Both the position numbers and the translations under genes were made by a program. Below are positions 22,072 through 34,463 of a DNA stretch of 64,000 nucleotides, piece by piece. The notes below the pieces were generated by a model, which saw only the letters and a program-made list of their open reading frames with translations, had not been told where the DNA came from and did not search any database. Each line of letters opens with the position of its first letter. The first letter of the stretch is position 1. The stretch is taken from positions 8,264,001 to 8,328,000 of the forward strand of contig NC_089241.1 of NCBI RefSeq assembly GCF_000512585.2, written 5' to 3'. Origin of the DNA: Kwoniella bestiolae CBS 10118 (Eukaryota > Basidiomycota > Tremellomycetes > Tremellales > Cryptococcaceae).

Positions 22072-22524
22072 GATGTACAACATTCTGCGTTGCAAGCACC
22101 TTGCGAGAGAATAAAGGGGACAGTCGAAACGGTGACATGCGAGTCCTCAACGCGAAGAAGCTGTGCATACTGTGAATGTGACCTCATAGGACGTGGAAGG
22201 ACAGAGTGGACTTGAAGGTCTGGACTTTGAGAATCGGATGCCTTCCTGAAATACCAACCTTTCTTGTGTGAGGGGTCACCCCACTCAAAGGGAAAGTAGT
22301 ATGCAACTGATGTTGATGAGTCCGAGTGGCCGAGGAGAACATGCTCTCGCAGGGTATAAGAACCCTTCCCATTTCTTATTGCCCCACGGGTTTTTTCTTT
22401 TCTCAATCTGCACGAAACACTTGTCAGCTTCAACCCAATCCCGTACTCACCTATTGGGATCGGTTAACGGTAAAATCCCTATTATAACACAACACAATTC
22501 AGCTTGATCTCAATCCCCGCGAAC
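22072..22524. other. intergenic, about 450 bases
   Basis: This is the 3' flank of the M20-type gene and upstream region of the next locus. A long minus-strand frame overlapping the M20-type last exon looks like chance. No RNA gene or repeat is seen. Confidence 0.4.
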
Positions 22525-23156
22525 ATGGCAGCCGCACTTAACCAGTCCAACGCAACAGCTACCAGTGTTAACCAGAATCTTCCCCACATTTCCAGAAGTC
22601 TAACGAACAGGCTATTGCATGGCTCAGGAGCAGGATACAAGACCATTCAGGGCCGGACCATGCACAAGAACGAGCGTATCTCTCTACTTCTCTGGAAGCC
22701 GTTGAAAGCTATACTAAAGAGACCGGAGAATGGGAGCGAGAGCGTTTTGACAGATCGGCAGTAAAGCTTTGGCATGACGATAGTAGTTTGAATACCGGTC
22801 ATCCCTTACAAGGCACAATGGAAGGATTTATCGACCGGATCGTCGAGCACAAGTATGGTAAGAGCTCGAGACATGACAGATCTGAGATCATCAGCGTCGT
22901 CAAGATCTGCCGGGAGGCTTTTAGCCATGCCGAAGATGCGTCTTCCAAGGGAACAGAGATACATGATCATAATGTGATCACGCGCCCGCCTTTCGAGACA
23001 AGGACTGGGGGGCAGGCGTTTGACATTGCTCTGATAAGCGTCCTTCCAATCTACAGATATCAATCCGAAAAAAAGTTGCTCACGACTCTAGACGAATCAC
23101 TGAGTCAGCCTCGAGAATCCTCACCCTGGGATGATTCCGCTTCAGGTGGGGAATAA
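22525..23156 (+). CDS. Uncharacterised protein, copy A of a two-copy family; 5' end frameshifted or unresolved
   Basis: The frame that looks coding runs from about 22596 (KSNEQAIAWLRSRI) to the stop at 23156, about 186 codons. It is charged, has TGEWERERFDRSA and VVKICREAFSHAED, and has no recognised domain. The nearest sensible ATG (22525) is in another frame that would need a one-base shift at about 22595 to join. No intron with good signals joins them in phase. Either an upstream exon is missing from my model or the gene is frameshifted. It resembles the locus at 23721-24418 along its length, for example ICREAFSHAED against KCREALHEGEED. No function is proposed. Confidence 0.45.
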
Positions 23157-23720
23157 GTGCCATTGGCAATGATGTGATGCAATAGGATTACGGCGATGTG
23201 CACGAACAGAGATCTCGACACGTGGAAAATACGTTTGACGATGCAACTTGTGACATGGACCTCGCTCGATGATTTGGCTCAGTCAGCATGAAGGTGCAGG
23301 ACCATCTGCTACAGTTACTAAAAGGTGCGCAGGTTGTTTGCGATGTATTGGTTGTGAATGTGCCATTATCTTACATGAACGTCTCATCCCTGCGAAAGAC
23401 CTGCTGATGCGGTCTTCAGATAAAAATGACGTATGTTGACGTAGGTATCATGTAGAAGCCACCTCCAGTGTACTTCTAACGTGTGTCAGAAAGTCCCAAA
23501 GGACGAGCCAATCAAGGTACAAAGGAAGTGACATGAGTGAGCCATATACTTATTGCATAACATCCCTCAAGCGGACTTCGAGTCATGAGGTGGACTTGGG
23601 TTGAACAGTATTGCTCTTGCCCCCTCCCTGTGTCGCTTGTCCTTTTGATCATCCTCCCCTCTTCCTCGAAGAAGTACTGTACCTCAGACACAAGGTCCAC
23701 CTGTACTACCTCCCCACAAC
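23157..23720. other. intergenic between the two paralogous loci
   Basis: No coding exon is supported. Short frames near 23585-23720 lack a convincing composition. The region separates copies A and B and may include the promoter of copy B. Confidence 0.4.
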
Positions 23721-24418
23721 ATGCCAATCCTCATATCATCATTGGGTTGCTCCTCACCCTCAGGACAAGGTACCGGACCCCAACCTGAACCTCCAGGAAC
23801 GTTCGAAGCCTCAAAAACCAAAGCTGAAGAGTATCTTCGTCGAAAATGCCCTGAAGAGCGCGACGAGCTCCACGGAGGCGATCAATCCTCTTACATTGCC
23901 GCCGAACATGTCATGGGCACCTTTCGGAATGATACCTCATCCTGGACCAGGGGGGAATACGGCGACAAAGCCAACCAATAATGGTTGAATCATGGTCCTC
24001 ATCCGGGCCGCTCCAGCGAGGAACCGCTAACTCAGGGGAAATGGTCGGAATATACCTGTCAATTGTTCCAGGGCAGATACGCTCCCACCAAGAATGAGGA
24101 TCGCTTGTATGAGAACTCGAAGAAACGATGTCTCGCAAAAGTTTATGATAAATGTCGAGAAGCGCTTCATGAGGGGGAGGAGGATCAGTCTCGCTTCTCC
24201 TGGGTTTCCGCGCTAGTGGATTGGACGCATTCTGCAGAACCTCATTGTACCAGGGATGGTGCGGAGGGGTTCGACGTCTGGCTTACCTGCAGGCCGAACG
24301 GAAGAGGAAAGAGTTGGAACCGACGGTATTGGGGCATCTTGCGCTCAGGGGAATGATCATGATTCAGAGATGGATGCTGGGAGAAGACGACCTTGATGAT
24401 GATCCCGACCAAGTCTAG
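23721..24418 (+). pseudogene. Copy B of the uncharacterised family, with an in-frame stop and a frameshift
   Basis: From ATG 23721 one frame encodes a Pro/Gly-rich start, then EEYLRRKCPEERDE and SSWTRGEYGDKANQ, then hits TAA at 23979-23981. The same frame continues coding-like after it (LFQGRYAPTKNEDRLYENSK, KCREALHEGEED) to about 24280. From there the sequence that matches copy A lies in another frame (RLAYLQAERKRKELEP) and ends at 24418 after an acidic DDLDDDPD tail. Copy A aligns on both sides of the stop: EWERERFDRSAVKLW against SWTRGEYGDKANQ-stop-W. No intron with plausible signals removes the stop. This is most simply a decaying gene; an assembly error is the alternative. Confidence 0.55.
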
Positions 24419-24689
24419 ACCTCAACCCCTTTGGTTAGATGACTTGTAGCCTATGAGCAAGCCTCGACCCAATTCTGTTTGGTTAGCTTAGGTGGTTTGG
24501 TCCGGAATACAGAAAACAAGCTCGTCGTGAGGCGGGAAGAGGACGTGACTATATTGTAAATGAATGTGCGATAGAAATGGCCTTTATGCAAAAAGTACTT
24601 TCAGTTAGATGCTGCATGCGCCAGAGTGTTCCGCCAGAGTGTTCCATACAGCGATGAAGATAGAATTATATCCTACCGAGGTCCACATC
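24419..24689. other. 3' flanks of copy B and the Zn2Cys6 gene; 13-base tandem duplication
   Basis: A 13-base unit, GCCAGAGTGTTCC, is present twice head to tail at 24620-24645. Otherwise no feature is seen; the two genes converge here. Confidence 0.6.
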
Positions 24690-27478
24690 TTACAATACAC
24701 CGATCTCTTGTAAGAACTGTTTGAAACGAAGATAACATTAGCATTGCAATCTAGTCTCTTAAAGAATAGATATCTGCCAAAATTCTCACTCACAGCGTTC
24801 ATATCAAAATCGTTCCATTCCAGATTAACGGCGTTCAAACTTTGTTCGTCGAGCTATAATATTATTCACAGATGTCAGTACATTTCGATTCCTCAAACGA
24901 TCATTCACAATGATAACATCAATTATTCAAGCATCATTGTCCAATACGATTACAGCTGGACATGAAAGAATGAGGAACGTGAAAACTCACAATGGTGGAC
25001 ATCGTACTGAAATCCATATCCAGCCCACCCATATCCCCCAACCCAGCCTGATCAATCAGAGGCATATCCTGTAATGGCAATACCTCATGTTCGACATCTC
25101 CCGGGACGTTCGGTGTAGTCCTAGTCAAAGTCGTTCCTGCACCTAACAAATCCAAATCTTCATTTTCACCCTCGTGGACGGGAGTGGTAGACCCGGAATT
25201 TTGGATCGCTCGGACTGCTTTGTCTCGGAGTCTTTCTACGGTGACCTGTATGCGATGGTATAATCAGCTTGAAGATTTACAATGAGGTAAGACGTAAGAG
25301 GCGAGAGGTAAGAAACTTACAAACTCCTCCCTCTCAGTCATCTTGAACAACGCCACACCATTCTCCAACTCTGCCAACACGGTTCTAGCCAAGCTCGACG
25401 TCGGAGCACGTATCACCGCCGCCGCTAGACATACACACGCTCCGAACAGGTGGAAGAAGAAATGCCATCTGCGATGTATGAGTTGACCTTGCAGGACGAT
25501 CATGTTCCTAACAAGCGAGACGATAGCTCGACAAGCCTCCAGGCAAGATAGATAAGATTGTTTGAGCGGGCTCGATAAAGGTTCGATGGGTGATTCCTTC
25601 AACGTTCTGATGAACCATCCTCTGTGTAATGTCAATCTAGCTTCGTTGATATATAATAACAACATATTCCTCTGGAAGGCTTCCTTGTGTCTAACGGGGT
25701 TGGTCAAGTCGTCCGGAGAGGGGGGAACAACAGGTGAGAGGTGGTATGGTAGATCATCTTGAAATTTAATGATGAGTTGATCGATCTCGTACACCTCATT
25801 GTAGATCCATGGTTTCACCCTCACCTGCCTGGCGTTGATCTTCGACCAGATCTTGGTGAGTTCGTATGTCTTCGCGTGAAAACCATTCAGATCGGATTGG
25901 TTCGATATGGGAATTTCAACGTCGATGCTCGATTCGTCTATACATTGTCCCCTACCCAACGCGACCGATTGAAGGACGTCCATCCCGTGTATTTCCCAAA
26001 ATACTATTCGTCTCTCTAAAGCGGTATGTAAATTCCAGTGCGATCCATCTCGATGAAGTCCAATGGCTTCACAGATGGCCATGCCCATTCTCAATAGTGG
26101 CCAGAACGTATCTCCTCCTGAAGTGTCGGTCCCTCCGTTCATCAGGTATAATCCATATAGGAAGATGCACTGGACGTAGGTCATTGAATGTGATGAATCC
26201 AGTAATAGACATGCTCGAGCACCGTTGAAGCAGTTTCGGGTTAGATCGTTATACGGTGGTCTTGACAGATCCATCAACGCTCCTGTAGCTAGTATCAATA
26301 GACTCAAAGCTAGCCACTGGGGTTTCACCGGTCCAGGTTCTATCGCCGATGGGTCTCGGTAGATATGGGGGAAGAGGTACTCGTCCCATACGTGTCTTTG
26401 GACGATGTTGGTGAACCACCCGAATGTCTAGGCGAACACAGATTAGTATCGGGTAATATACAGCATCAAAGCACACCGCACTCACTTGATAGTAGATTTC
26501 CGCTATAGGAACAGCTATCTCCGGAGGCGGTAAGAAAGTCGATAGGATCTGTTTCATGTCCAACCGAGGTATCTGAGTGTATGGGGGGAAGAGGTCGGTG
26601 AAGTCTGATGGAGAGGCGAAATCATATTGCGAGGATGATCCGGCAGGTGAGGAGGAATGAGCTTGAGATGAAGGGGGAAGGTAGTGTTTCTGCGAAGGGT
26701 CCCAGCCGGTTTATCAGCTGATCGTCGTGTTCCTTTGATATCTATGATTATGGTAAGGGATGATAGAGAAGCAAGCTTACAGAGAAGTACACACTACTCG
26801 CCGCACCATAATACCTTGACGTATGGGGATCATCCCCCAAAGTCAAATGACTAACACTAGGTAAAGTGTCTGGACTGGGTTGTGAGCTCGAGCTAGAAGC
26901 TTGTGGACCGGGACTGCGGCTCTTGACTTCTTTCCTATTTGCGTACAAGCTATCTTCGAGTAGAGGATGTCGAGACGAGGTGGCCACTTTCAGAGCTTCT
27001 TCTAAGGCTGCTATTCGTTTGTGAAGGTCCTGGTGGCAAGGGAAGATAAGAAACCAGTGCTGTGTCGGCTGGAGTTATGTTGTTGACTTACCTCGGTACT
27101 CGCCAAAATTTTTCTGTAGAATCAAATTAGCACTATAAGCTTACTCACCAAGCCAATTCAAATAAAGGACAGATAAAATCACTCACGTCCTCCTTGATCC
27201 ATTGACCAGCTCTCCCTCAGGACATATACTATCAAAAGATACATGTTTAGTATCATAAATAAACCAGTTCACCTTACTCGACTCACCTCGCCAGACCCCT
27301 CTTGACACAGTGATTACAAGGGAACACCAACTCGCATTTCAGTTTCAATCTCCTACATTCGGCACCTACGGCATTCAGACAATCAGCAGTTGTTCAACTT
27401 AAGCTAAGAGAGGTACCGCTCACACGACAGAGGCTTCTTCCTCTTGGGCGCTTTGGTACTGCTCTCTGCTGGGGGCAT
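24690..27478 (-). CDS. Zn2Cys6 fungal transcription factor
   Basis: Ten exons (27478..27424, 27365..27287, 27228..27187, 27113..27092, 27029..26781, 26689..26486, 26427..25321, 25245..24991, 24853..24794, 24716..24690) give 699 residues. The N-terminus reads PKRKKPLSC, then CAECRRLKLKCE, FPCNHCVKRG and CPEG, supplying the six zinc-binding cysteines across two introns. A short coiled coil follows (LHKRIAALEEAL). The middle (about residues 230-560) is the fungal_trans domain with TFGWFTNIVQ, GMAICEAIGLHRDGSHW and ERRIVFWEIHGMD. The last two exons give EWNDFDMNA and FLQEIGVL, a conserved C-terminal element of such factors, and the 27-base final exon is supported by that motif. It acts in the nucleus, probably as a dimer on CGG half-sites. 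The target genes are not known. Confidence 0.94.
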
Positions 27479-27826
27479 GCTTAGGTTGGACTGCTAGACT
27501 GGTATTTAATGATATATTGTGAAATGTGGTGTATATGCATATATGCATACTAGTACTAGTACTGACAATGTTGTTATCGATTGTGATGACATCCCCGTAA
27601 GGACGGAACTCAGAGGTACTGAGCTGATTTCCTGTGTGCCTATCTACTCTGTCCGCATTCGCGTGTTACGCTCGCCTATTTTCACCCCTCGATTGAACGT
27701 TTCATTTCACTTTTTCTGAAATTCGGACATTCCGTGTACAGTAAAAAAAGTTAAGATGCATATATACTCGAGAATAAAATCTCTCTCTCTCTTCTCACAT
27801 CATATTGCAAACAAAAGCTTAACAAA
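27479..27826. promoter_or_regulatory. Divergent promoter of Zn2Cys6 gene and purine gene
   Basis: Two perfect palindromes sit together: a 16-base one at 27534-27549 (TATGCATATATGCATA) and ACTAGTACTAGT starting at 27548. A CT repeat tract (27779-27794) lies in the expected leader of the purine gene. The symmetry is directly visible; any binding is inferred. Confidence 0.5.
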
Positions 27827-30335
27827 ATGTCATCAGAAGCTCCCATCGGTATGTACACCTCGCCCGCTGACTCCGCGCGCCGTAGTGTAAACACCTGGAG
27901 CTGATTCAAGCTATTTAATCTTCTAGCCCTTCTTTCCGTCTATGACAAGACCGGTCTCCTCCCTTTTGCCAAGGGGCTCAAGGAGTTGGGATTCAGATTA
28001 TTGGGTAGTGGAGGTACTGCCAAGTTGATCAGAGAGAACGGTATGGAGATTGAGTGAGTTGTGTTTTCCCTTGTCTGTATGGTCAGTCGTAATAGCAAGT
28101 CACTGATTTATGGTGTTATAGGGATGTATCAAGCATCACCAAGGCTCCTGAGATGCTTGGTGGACGAGTCAAGACTCTTCATCCTGCTGTGCACGGTGGT
28201 AAGTACCCTTGTCTCACAACAATTATCCTTCCTTCCTCTTCAGAAGTAAGATTGTTGAGACAGTATACCATTAGGTATCCTCTCCCGAGATATCCCATCC
28301 GACTTATCCGACCTCTCCGCCAACTCCATCTCCCCAATTACCCTGGTAGTATGCAACCTCTACCCCTTCGTCCTCCAAACCCAAAAACCAGACTGTACCC
28401 TCGCCGGAGCCATCGAGGAAATCGACATTGGTGGTGTCACTTTACTCCGAGCAGCAGCCAAGAACCACGGTCGAGCCTCCATCATCTCCTCTCCTTCAGA
28501 CTATCAAACCATCCTCGACGAGATCAAGTCCAACGGAAAAGTCTCGGAGGAGACCCGAAGGGGATTAGCGCTGAAGGCGTTTGAAGATACCAAATCTTAT
28601 GATGAGGCTATTAGCGATTATTTCAGGAAGGTGTATGCTACCCCTGGGGTGGAGGAGGATATGAAAGCTTCTGCTGGGGTAGGGTACCAGAGGTTGCAGT
28701 TGAGGTACGGGGCGAACCCGCATCAGAAACCTGCTCAGGCGTTTGTTGAGAAGGGTGAGATGCCAATCAAGAGTGAGTGTTGTTTTCTGTCTCTCAATCT
28801 CACATTTCGCGTTCGAACACAAAGATATCTGGGTATAACCTCCTTTAACGAAAATATATCCTCTAACGCCCTATATGTCTTAGCCCTCTCCGGTTCCCCA
28901 GGATACATCAACCTCCTCGACGCCCTCAACTCGTGGGCGCTCGTCAAAGAGCTCGCCGCAGCCCTCGACCTCCCAGCAGCAGCTTCCTTCAAACACGTTT
29001 CTCCAGCCGGTGCGGCCGTCGGTCTCCCCCTCGACGAGCGAGCCGCCAAAGTATTCGGAGTAGACGACCTGAAGGATCTTTCTCCCTTGGCTTGCGCCTA
29101 CGCTAGAGCTAGAGGTGGGTCAGCTTCCTCCCAATTGATCCCCTCATCATTTACAGGAAGGAAGGACTGTTAGCTGATTGATCGTTACTTATAGGCGCCG
29201 ACAGAATGTCATCTTTCGGTGATTGGGTTGCCCTCTCCCACACTGTCGACGTACCTACCGCCAAGATCATCTCTAGGGAAGTATCAGACGGTGTGATTGC
29301 GCCAGGATATGAATCTGCCGCTTTGGAGATTCTGAGCAAGAAGAAGGGCGGTAAATACTGTGTCTTGCAGGTGAGCGATCAAACCCCATACCCGTATTAA
29401 ATTCCACATCCACATAGATCGTGGTCGTCGATGATCAATGACGGTCGAATGATTCAAGGGGGAACAGAGCTGATAGTAACCGTTGTATCATTTAGATGGA
29501 CCCCAACTACGAACCCGCCGAGATTGAGACTCGACAAGTGTACGGTGTTTCCCTCCAACAACGACGAAACGACTGCAAGATCGATAAATCGTTGTTCCAG
29601 AACATCGTCACCAAGAACAAGGAGGTAAGTTGATGCGTAGTCTCGATGCTTCCAACCCTGACTTCTGAATTTGACCTCGTGAACCTGCAACTGACCTGCT
29701 ACCACTCGACCAGCTCCCCAAATCCGCCGTCATCGACCTTATCGTCGCCACCCTCGCGCTGAAATACACCCAATCCAACTCTGTCTGCTACGCCCTCAAC
29801 GGCACCGTCATAGGTCTCGGAGCAGGCCAACAATCCCGAATCCACTGTACCCGACTCGCAGGAGACAAAGCCGATAACTGGTGGTTAAGACATCACCCCA
29901 AGGTTCTCGACCTCCCATTCAAGAAGGGAACCAAGCGAGCGGACAAGGCCAACGCTATAGATCTGTACGTCACTGGACAAGCGTACGATTCTGAGGGAGG
30001 AGAGAGACAACAATGGGAATCATTGTTTGATACTACCCCTGAGGAATTGACCAGGCAAGAGAAGAAGGACCATCTCGCTCAGTTGAACGGCGTCGCTTGT
30101 TCTTCTGATGCGTTCTTCCCTTTCCCCGACAACGTACACCGAGCCAAGAGGTCGGGTGCGACGTACTTGTGTGCTCCATCGGGAAGTATAATGGATGCGG
30201 AGTGTATCAAGGCAGCTGATGAGAATGAGCTGGTGTTCGTTCACCATAATTTGAGATTGGTGAGTGTTCCCTTGTCGTAGGAATGAGTTGAGAGGAGTGA
30301 GCTGACTATTGCCTTATATTCAGTTCCACCACTAA
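27827..30335 (+). CDS. ADE16/ADE17: Bifunctional AICAR transformylase / IMP cyclohydrolase
   Basis: Exons are 27827..27848, 27927..28053, 28122..28198, 28275..28772, 28884..29114, 29195..29370, 29496..29624, 29714..30259 and 30324..30335, giving 605 residues. The protein carries the last two steps of IMP synthesis in the cytosol. The N-terminal cyclohydrolase (MGS-like) has LLSVYDKTGL, LGSGGTAK, GGRVKTLHPAVHGG and CNLYPF. The transformylase part has RYGANPHQKPA, SFKHVSPAGAAVG (Lys-His pair), RMSSFGDWVALS and GAGQQSRIHCTRLAG. The final exon is only 12 bases and encodes FHH plus stop. It restores the conserved RLFHH end, which confirms it. Length matches the family. Confidence 0.98.
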
Positions 30336-31392
30336 GCACATCATGTATGTTGCTGGAGCAGGAAAGATGGAGCAGGGGAAGATAAAAGAGAAAAGTAGAT
30401 CAAATTTATTAGGTTGTTCATTGTTTTGTCCATTTTGGTGATTGTACTCAACGTATAAGATATAGGTAAATAGGAATATATAAACTACCTTACATCTCAA
30501 CATGTATATGCATATGCAAGTGAAGCGATAGATTCTCTGATTTAGAGTGCGATACTTGTCGTATCTATGCATGACGATTACCATCGTATGCACCAGAAAG
30601 ACTGGTGTGTTGTAATAGATATCAAGTTGTTAGGGTCAATGGGTACCTGTAGCGCAAGTAGAGGAATGGACCATCAATGTGGTTGTTCGGTTCCCCATTC
30701 CTAGTGGGCTCATATACCCTGACTTTGATGGGAATGAGGCTCGATGGACAGCTCAAGCCAATATGGAAGCGTGTCGATAGCTTTAGTATGACCAACAACA
30801 GACAACAGAGTCTTCATAACATGCCATGCTCCGTGGTCAAAAGTAAAGTTGGATCATCTGTGTTATCTGAATAGGATTGGAATGGAATGTATGAACAAGA
30901 TTAGGGCAAGTGAACGAGTGAAAAAGTAAAGCAGATAAAGTTTAAGATGTATCCCCCCACTGACGCGTGCCGTAAGAGGTAAAAAAGGGAATGGCATATG
31001 GAGATCTGCTGCTTGACACGTTACAACCACTCTACCACTATACTCCATCCACTTTGGGAAAGAACAGCCAAGAGGCATTTGGGCATTTCTTCCTATCTCG
31101 TGTGGTCGATTGATAGCATAGGTGGTACTCTACTTCAGTACTCTCGTCGACAAAGAGGAAAAGACAAAGTGAAAGAATATACCTCTACATCCTTTCGATC
31201 TTTGTCCTGTTCTCACTATCATTCTCATTCTCACTACCATCAGTGATCAATCTTAATCTAGATATCAACACCAATCACGCTTTGACCACCACCACTCCTA
31301 TTTATATATCCCTTATCATACATTTATACACAGACATCATATATATCCAAACCCTGCTTCAACCTCTCCATCTCCATGGCAGTCTAGATTAG
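30336..31392. other. intergenic, about 1.06 kb
   Basis: This holds the AT-rich 3' flank of the purine gene and the promoter of the SGNH-hydrolase gene. The leader at about 31200-31390 is rich in CTCATT and CACCAC-type pyrimidine repeats. No gene or RNA is seen. Confidence 0.45.
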
Positions 31393-34300
31393 ATGGATTA
31401 TCAAGACCAAAACACACACCACCACACCCAAGCCATACCAAGATCACCCACCACCACATCCCAACACCAATTCCACTCTCAATTCGAGTCCACATCCCTC
31501 GCACCATCCATATCACTTACAACCCAAAACACAAGATCAAGACGATACCCGTCCCCCATACCTTCCCCATCTACCTCACCACAACCAGACTCGCCCGTAC
31601 GTCAGGGTCCTAATAGTAATCGCTTCTCCTCGCTGTTGCTGCCAAGTAGGATCATGAGGGTTTCACGCTCAAATGCCAAAACCTACCTCAACCTCTCCAT
31701 AGCATTCAACATCCTCCTGTTGATCGCCATCTTCCTTCCGACCGAACATGCCCATGGGATTATAGGAGACAAGGCGTGGGGGAAGATCGAGAAATACGGG
31801 CTGGTACGGAACCAGTGGGCATCGAGCTCAGATGGGGGTGGTGCCTTCGTAGGGGATAGCGTGGGGAGCAGGAGCTGCTCAATGTGTAGTGTTGCGCCGG
31901 AGTTTTGCGAGGAGTTTGGGTGAGTGCATGACGACCTCAGTGAATATTGTATCTATGATTCTTTGCGCCCTATCTCACATCGGTCTTGTGTAGAAGAATT
32001 TCCAGCTGATAAAACCACTGTTGGCACATAGCGAAGATAACTTGATGAAAGCTCTGGGATATACAGGTAGGTACCTCTCACAGCAATCAATCGACTTCTA
32101 CTTGACTAGGATACTCCAGAGGTCAGGAGCTATTACCCAGTATCATCTATCTCATGCCGAAGCCAACCTCTCCATATCGCGTGACCTCGTCTTCACCTTC
32201 TTGGCTTCGCTAACATCCTGCCCCTCCTCGTAGGAACGAACAACCGACTCCGTCGAGCCCTAGCGAAAATGAGGAGCGGTCAACCCTTCACAGTGGGTGT
32301 TATAGGTGGTTCGGGTGAGTTCGACTTCATTCCTAGATTTGCTCAAATTCTATTATTAACACTAACATGATACTCCACGTGTAGTCTCAAAGGGCCACGG
32401 TCTAGATGCTCCAGATGGAGATAACCCCCACACTCCCCGTAATCTGAACCGAAGAGTATTCGATCATTTGGATGCGCTTTTCCCTGCTTCGGGGGGGATC
32501 AAAACTGGTTCGAGCGGGAAGAAGGAGAATAAGAATAGTTTCGTTAATGGTGCGCAGGGTGGTATGGGTGAGTTGTGATTTTCATTTTTCTCTGCTCTGA
32601 GTATTACACCTTGAGAAAATGGAGGTGGATGATCGTGTGGAGTGGGGTTTTCATCTGGACTATTGTAAACATAGAACCGCCAGAGCTGATCAGATTCGTT
32701 CCGCAGGTACCGACTACTTTTCGTTATGTTTCAACGAACATATACCTGAAGATGTGGATTTGGTGCTTATTGAATTGGCTATCAACGATGAAGTGTGAGT
32801 AGTTTCAATCTCGATGAGTGTAATCGCCCGATACACAAGTCGCAAGCGACGTCGCGTGCTGACTCGAATAACTCGTTCATAGCTTGATAAGGAATATGAA
32901 CACGTACGAATTGCTCGTTCGAGGCTTATACGATCTACCTAACAAACCTGCAGTGCTGAATCTTCAGTAAGTCGTCTTTTAACGTGACCAAACTATGTTT
33001 TGTTTTTCATGTTGATCATCTCATCTTTCCGCAGAGTCTTCGCTTTGATGTTCCAATACGTTGCCAATGGAGGTGATCTGGTGAGTGAACCGATCTTTGA
33101 GGTTGTATTTCTGTACTTACTTGATGGCAAATGCTGATCATGATCGATCGCTGTTCATAGCACAACGGTGTCGCTCAATACTACGACGTACCAACCATCT
33201 CTATCCGAAACCCAGTCCTACCCCAAGTATTGCAAAATACCACACTGGTCAGACACCTGTTCCATAATAGGGTGAAGAAGACTGAATGGACCGATCCATT
33301 GGAAGAAATCGATTTGAGGCATGTAAGTGGTCACCTGCACTCTCCTCCCATGATTCCCCGGGATCACATCAAGCATAGTGTGACGAATGGCTTTGGTGAT
33401 GCAAGAAAGGTTGCTGATACTAGTCGTTGGACTTTCCAGCTGTCATGGCAAGGCCACGAGCTCATGGGTAGACTCGCCGGGGCATACATAGATACTCAGC
33501 TCTGTGAGATGGATAAGATCGAATCTAGGTTGGGCGATTTGGAGCAGCTGAACTACGAGAAGCTGTACCCTATCGAACCTTTACCAAGGGTGAGTGGCCT
33601 TTCCGAAGAAATCATTCCGTCACTCTGTCACCTTTGATGTCTTCAGTCCTTTCACGTACACACTTTCGAATCTACGATCCGAAATCGAGCTGACTTATGC
33701 CATTTTCAGGCCCCGCTCATGCAAAAATACAATCCCACGTCCAACTTACCCAAACTCTCACCGCAATGTTACTCTGCCAACGCGGTGAAACACCCCTTGA
33801 AACCCTCTCAACAGAACGGATGGTGAGTATCGCTCTTCGTATATAATCATCGATCACTAGGCTGACTGTAATGGCATTGATTATAGGCGACACTGGAACT
33901 GGAAAGAGAAACATTATCTGATCGCCGACGAACCGGGATCAAAGGTTTCTTTCCCCATTTCCACGACACTGGGTCAAGTTCAATTACATTATTTGAGATC
34001 GTACCAGTACAATCTTGGTTCAGCGAAATGTTGGATAGATAATGAGACGGACAAGGCGATGAGGTTGGATGGGTATTGGAAGGAGCCGTATAACATTGGA
34101 CGGTGAGTGGCAGCATCTCCCTGACTAAAATCAAGAATGACTATTTGCCTTCCCTGTCCCTGTGATAGTAGAGGAAGCAAGGGGAAGATATTGAATGGGA
34201 TGGATGGATGTGCTAAGGTTATCCCCTTTATGGTAACGAGACACTGATACTTGTTTGACCTGGTAAATAGAGCCGCCACCATCCGAGATGATCTCAAGCC

Positions 34301-34463
34301 TGGAGACCATACACTCCATTGTGAGCTCTTAAAGGAGACTGCCGATCCTACGGGCGGGAAGGAGTTCCGTATCATATCAGTGATGAGGTGGGTTTATTCT
34401 CTTCTTCACTCTTTCTTCATTATATGAGTCATACTCACGGGTGAATATGTATGTAGTATCTAA
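31393..34463 (+). CDS. SGNH/GDSL-type hydrolase, type II membrane protein
   Basis: Thirteen exons (31393..31919, 32032..32066, 32234..32314, 32385..32567, 32707..32794, 32883..32966, 33035..33080, 33161..33322, 33440..33589, 33710..33822, 33887..34102, 34271..34387, 34457..34463) give 602 residues. A disordered cytosolic head of about 95 residues precedes one membrane helix (LNLSIAFNILLLIAIFLP) used as signal anchor. The lumenal part has the SGNH blocks GVIGGSVSKGHG (Ser nucleophile) and ELAINDE (Asn), with a GHELMG His segment later. A beta-sandwich-like C-terminal region follows (HWNWKEKHYLIADEPGSKV). The last exon has 7 coding bases. Such Golgi-type esterases act on acyl groups of glycans in some fungi; the substrate here is inferred only. 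GT-type genes lie nearby. Confidence 0.88.

Noticed and set aside
22017..22433. A 138-codon minus-strand frame overlapping the end of the M20-type gene
   Set aside because: It has no recognisable sequence and overlaps a well-supported last exon on the other strand.
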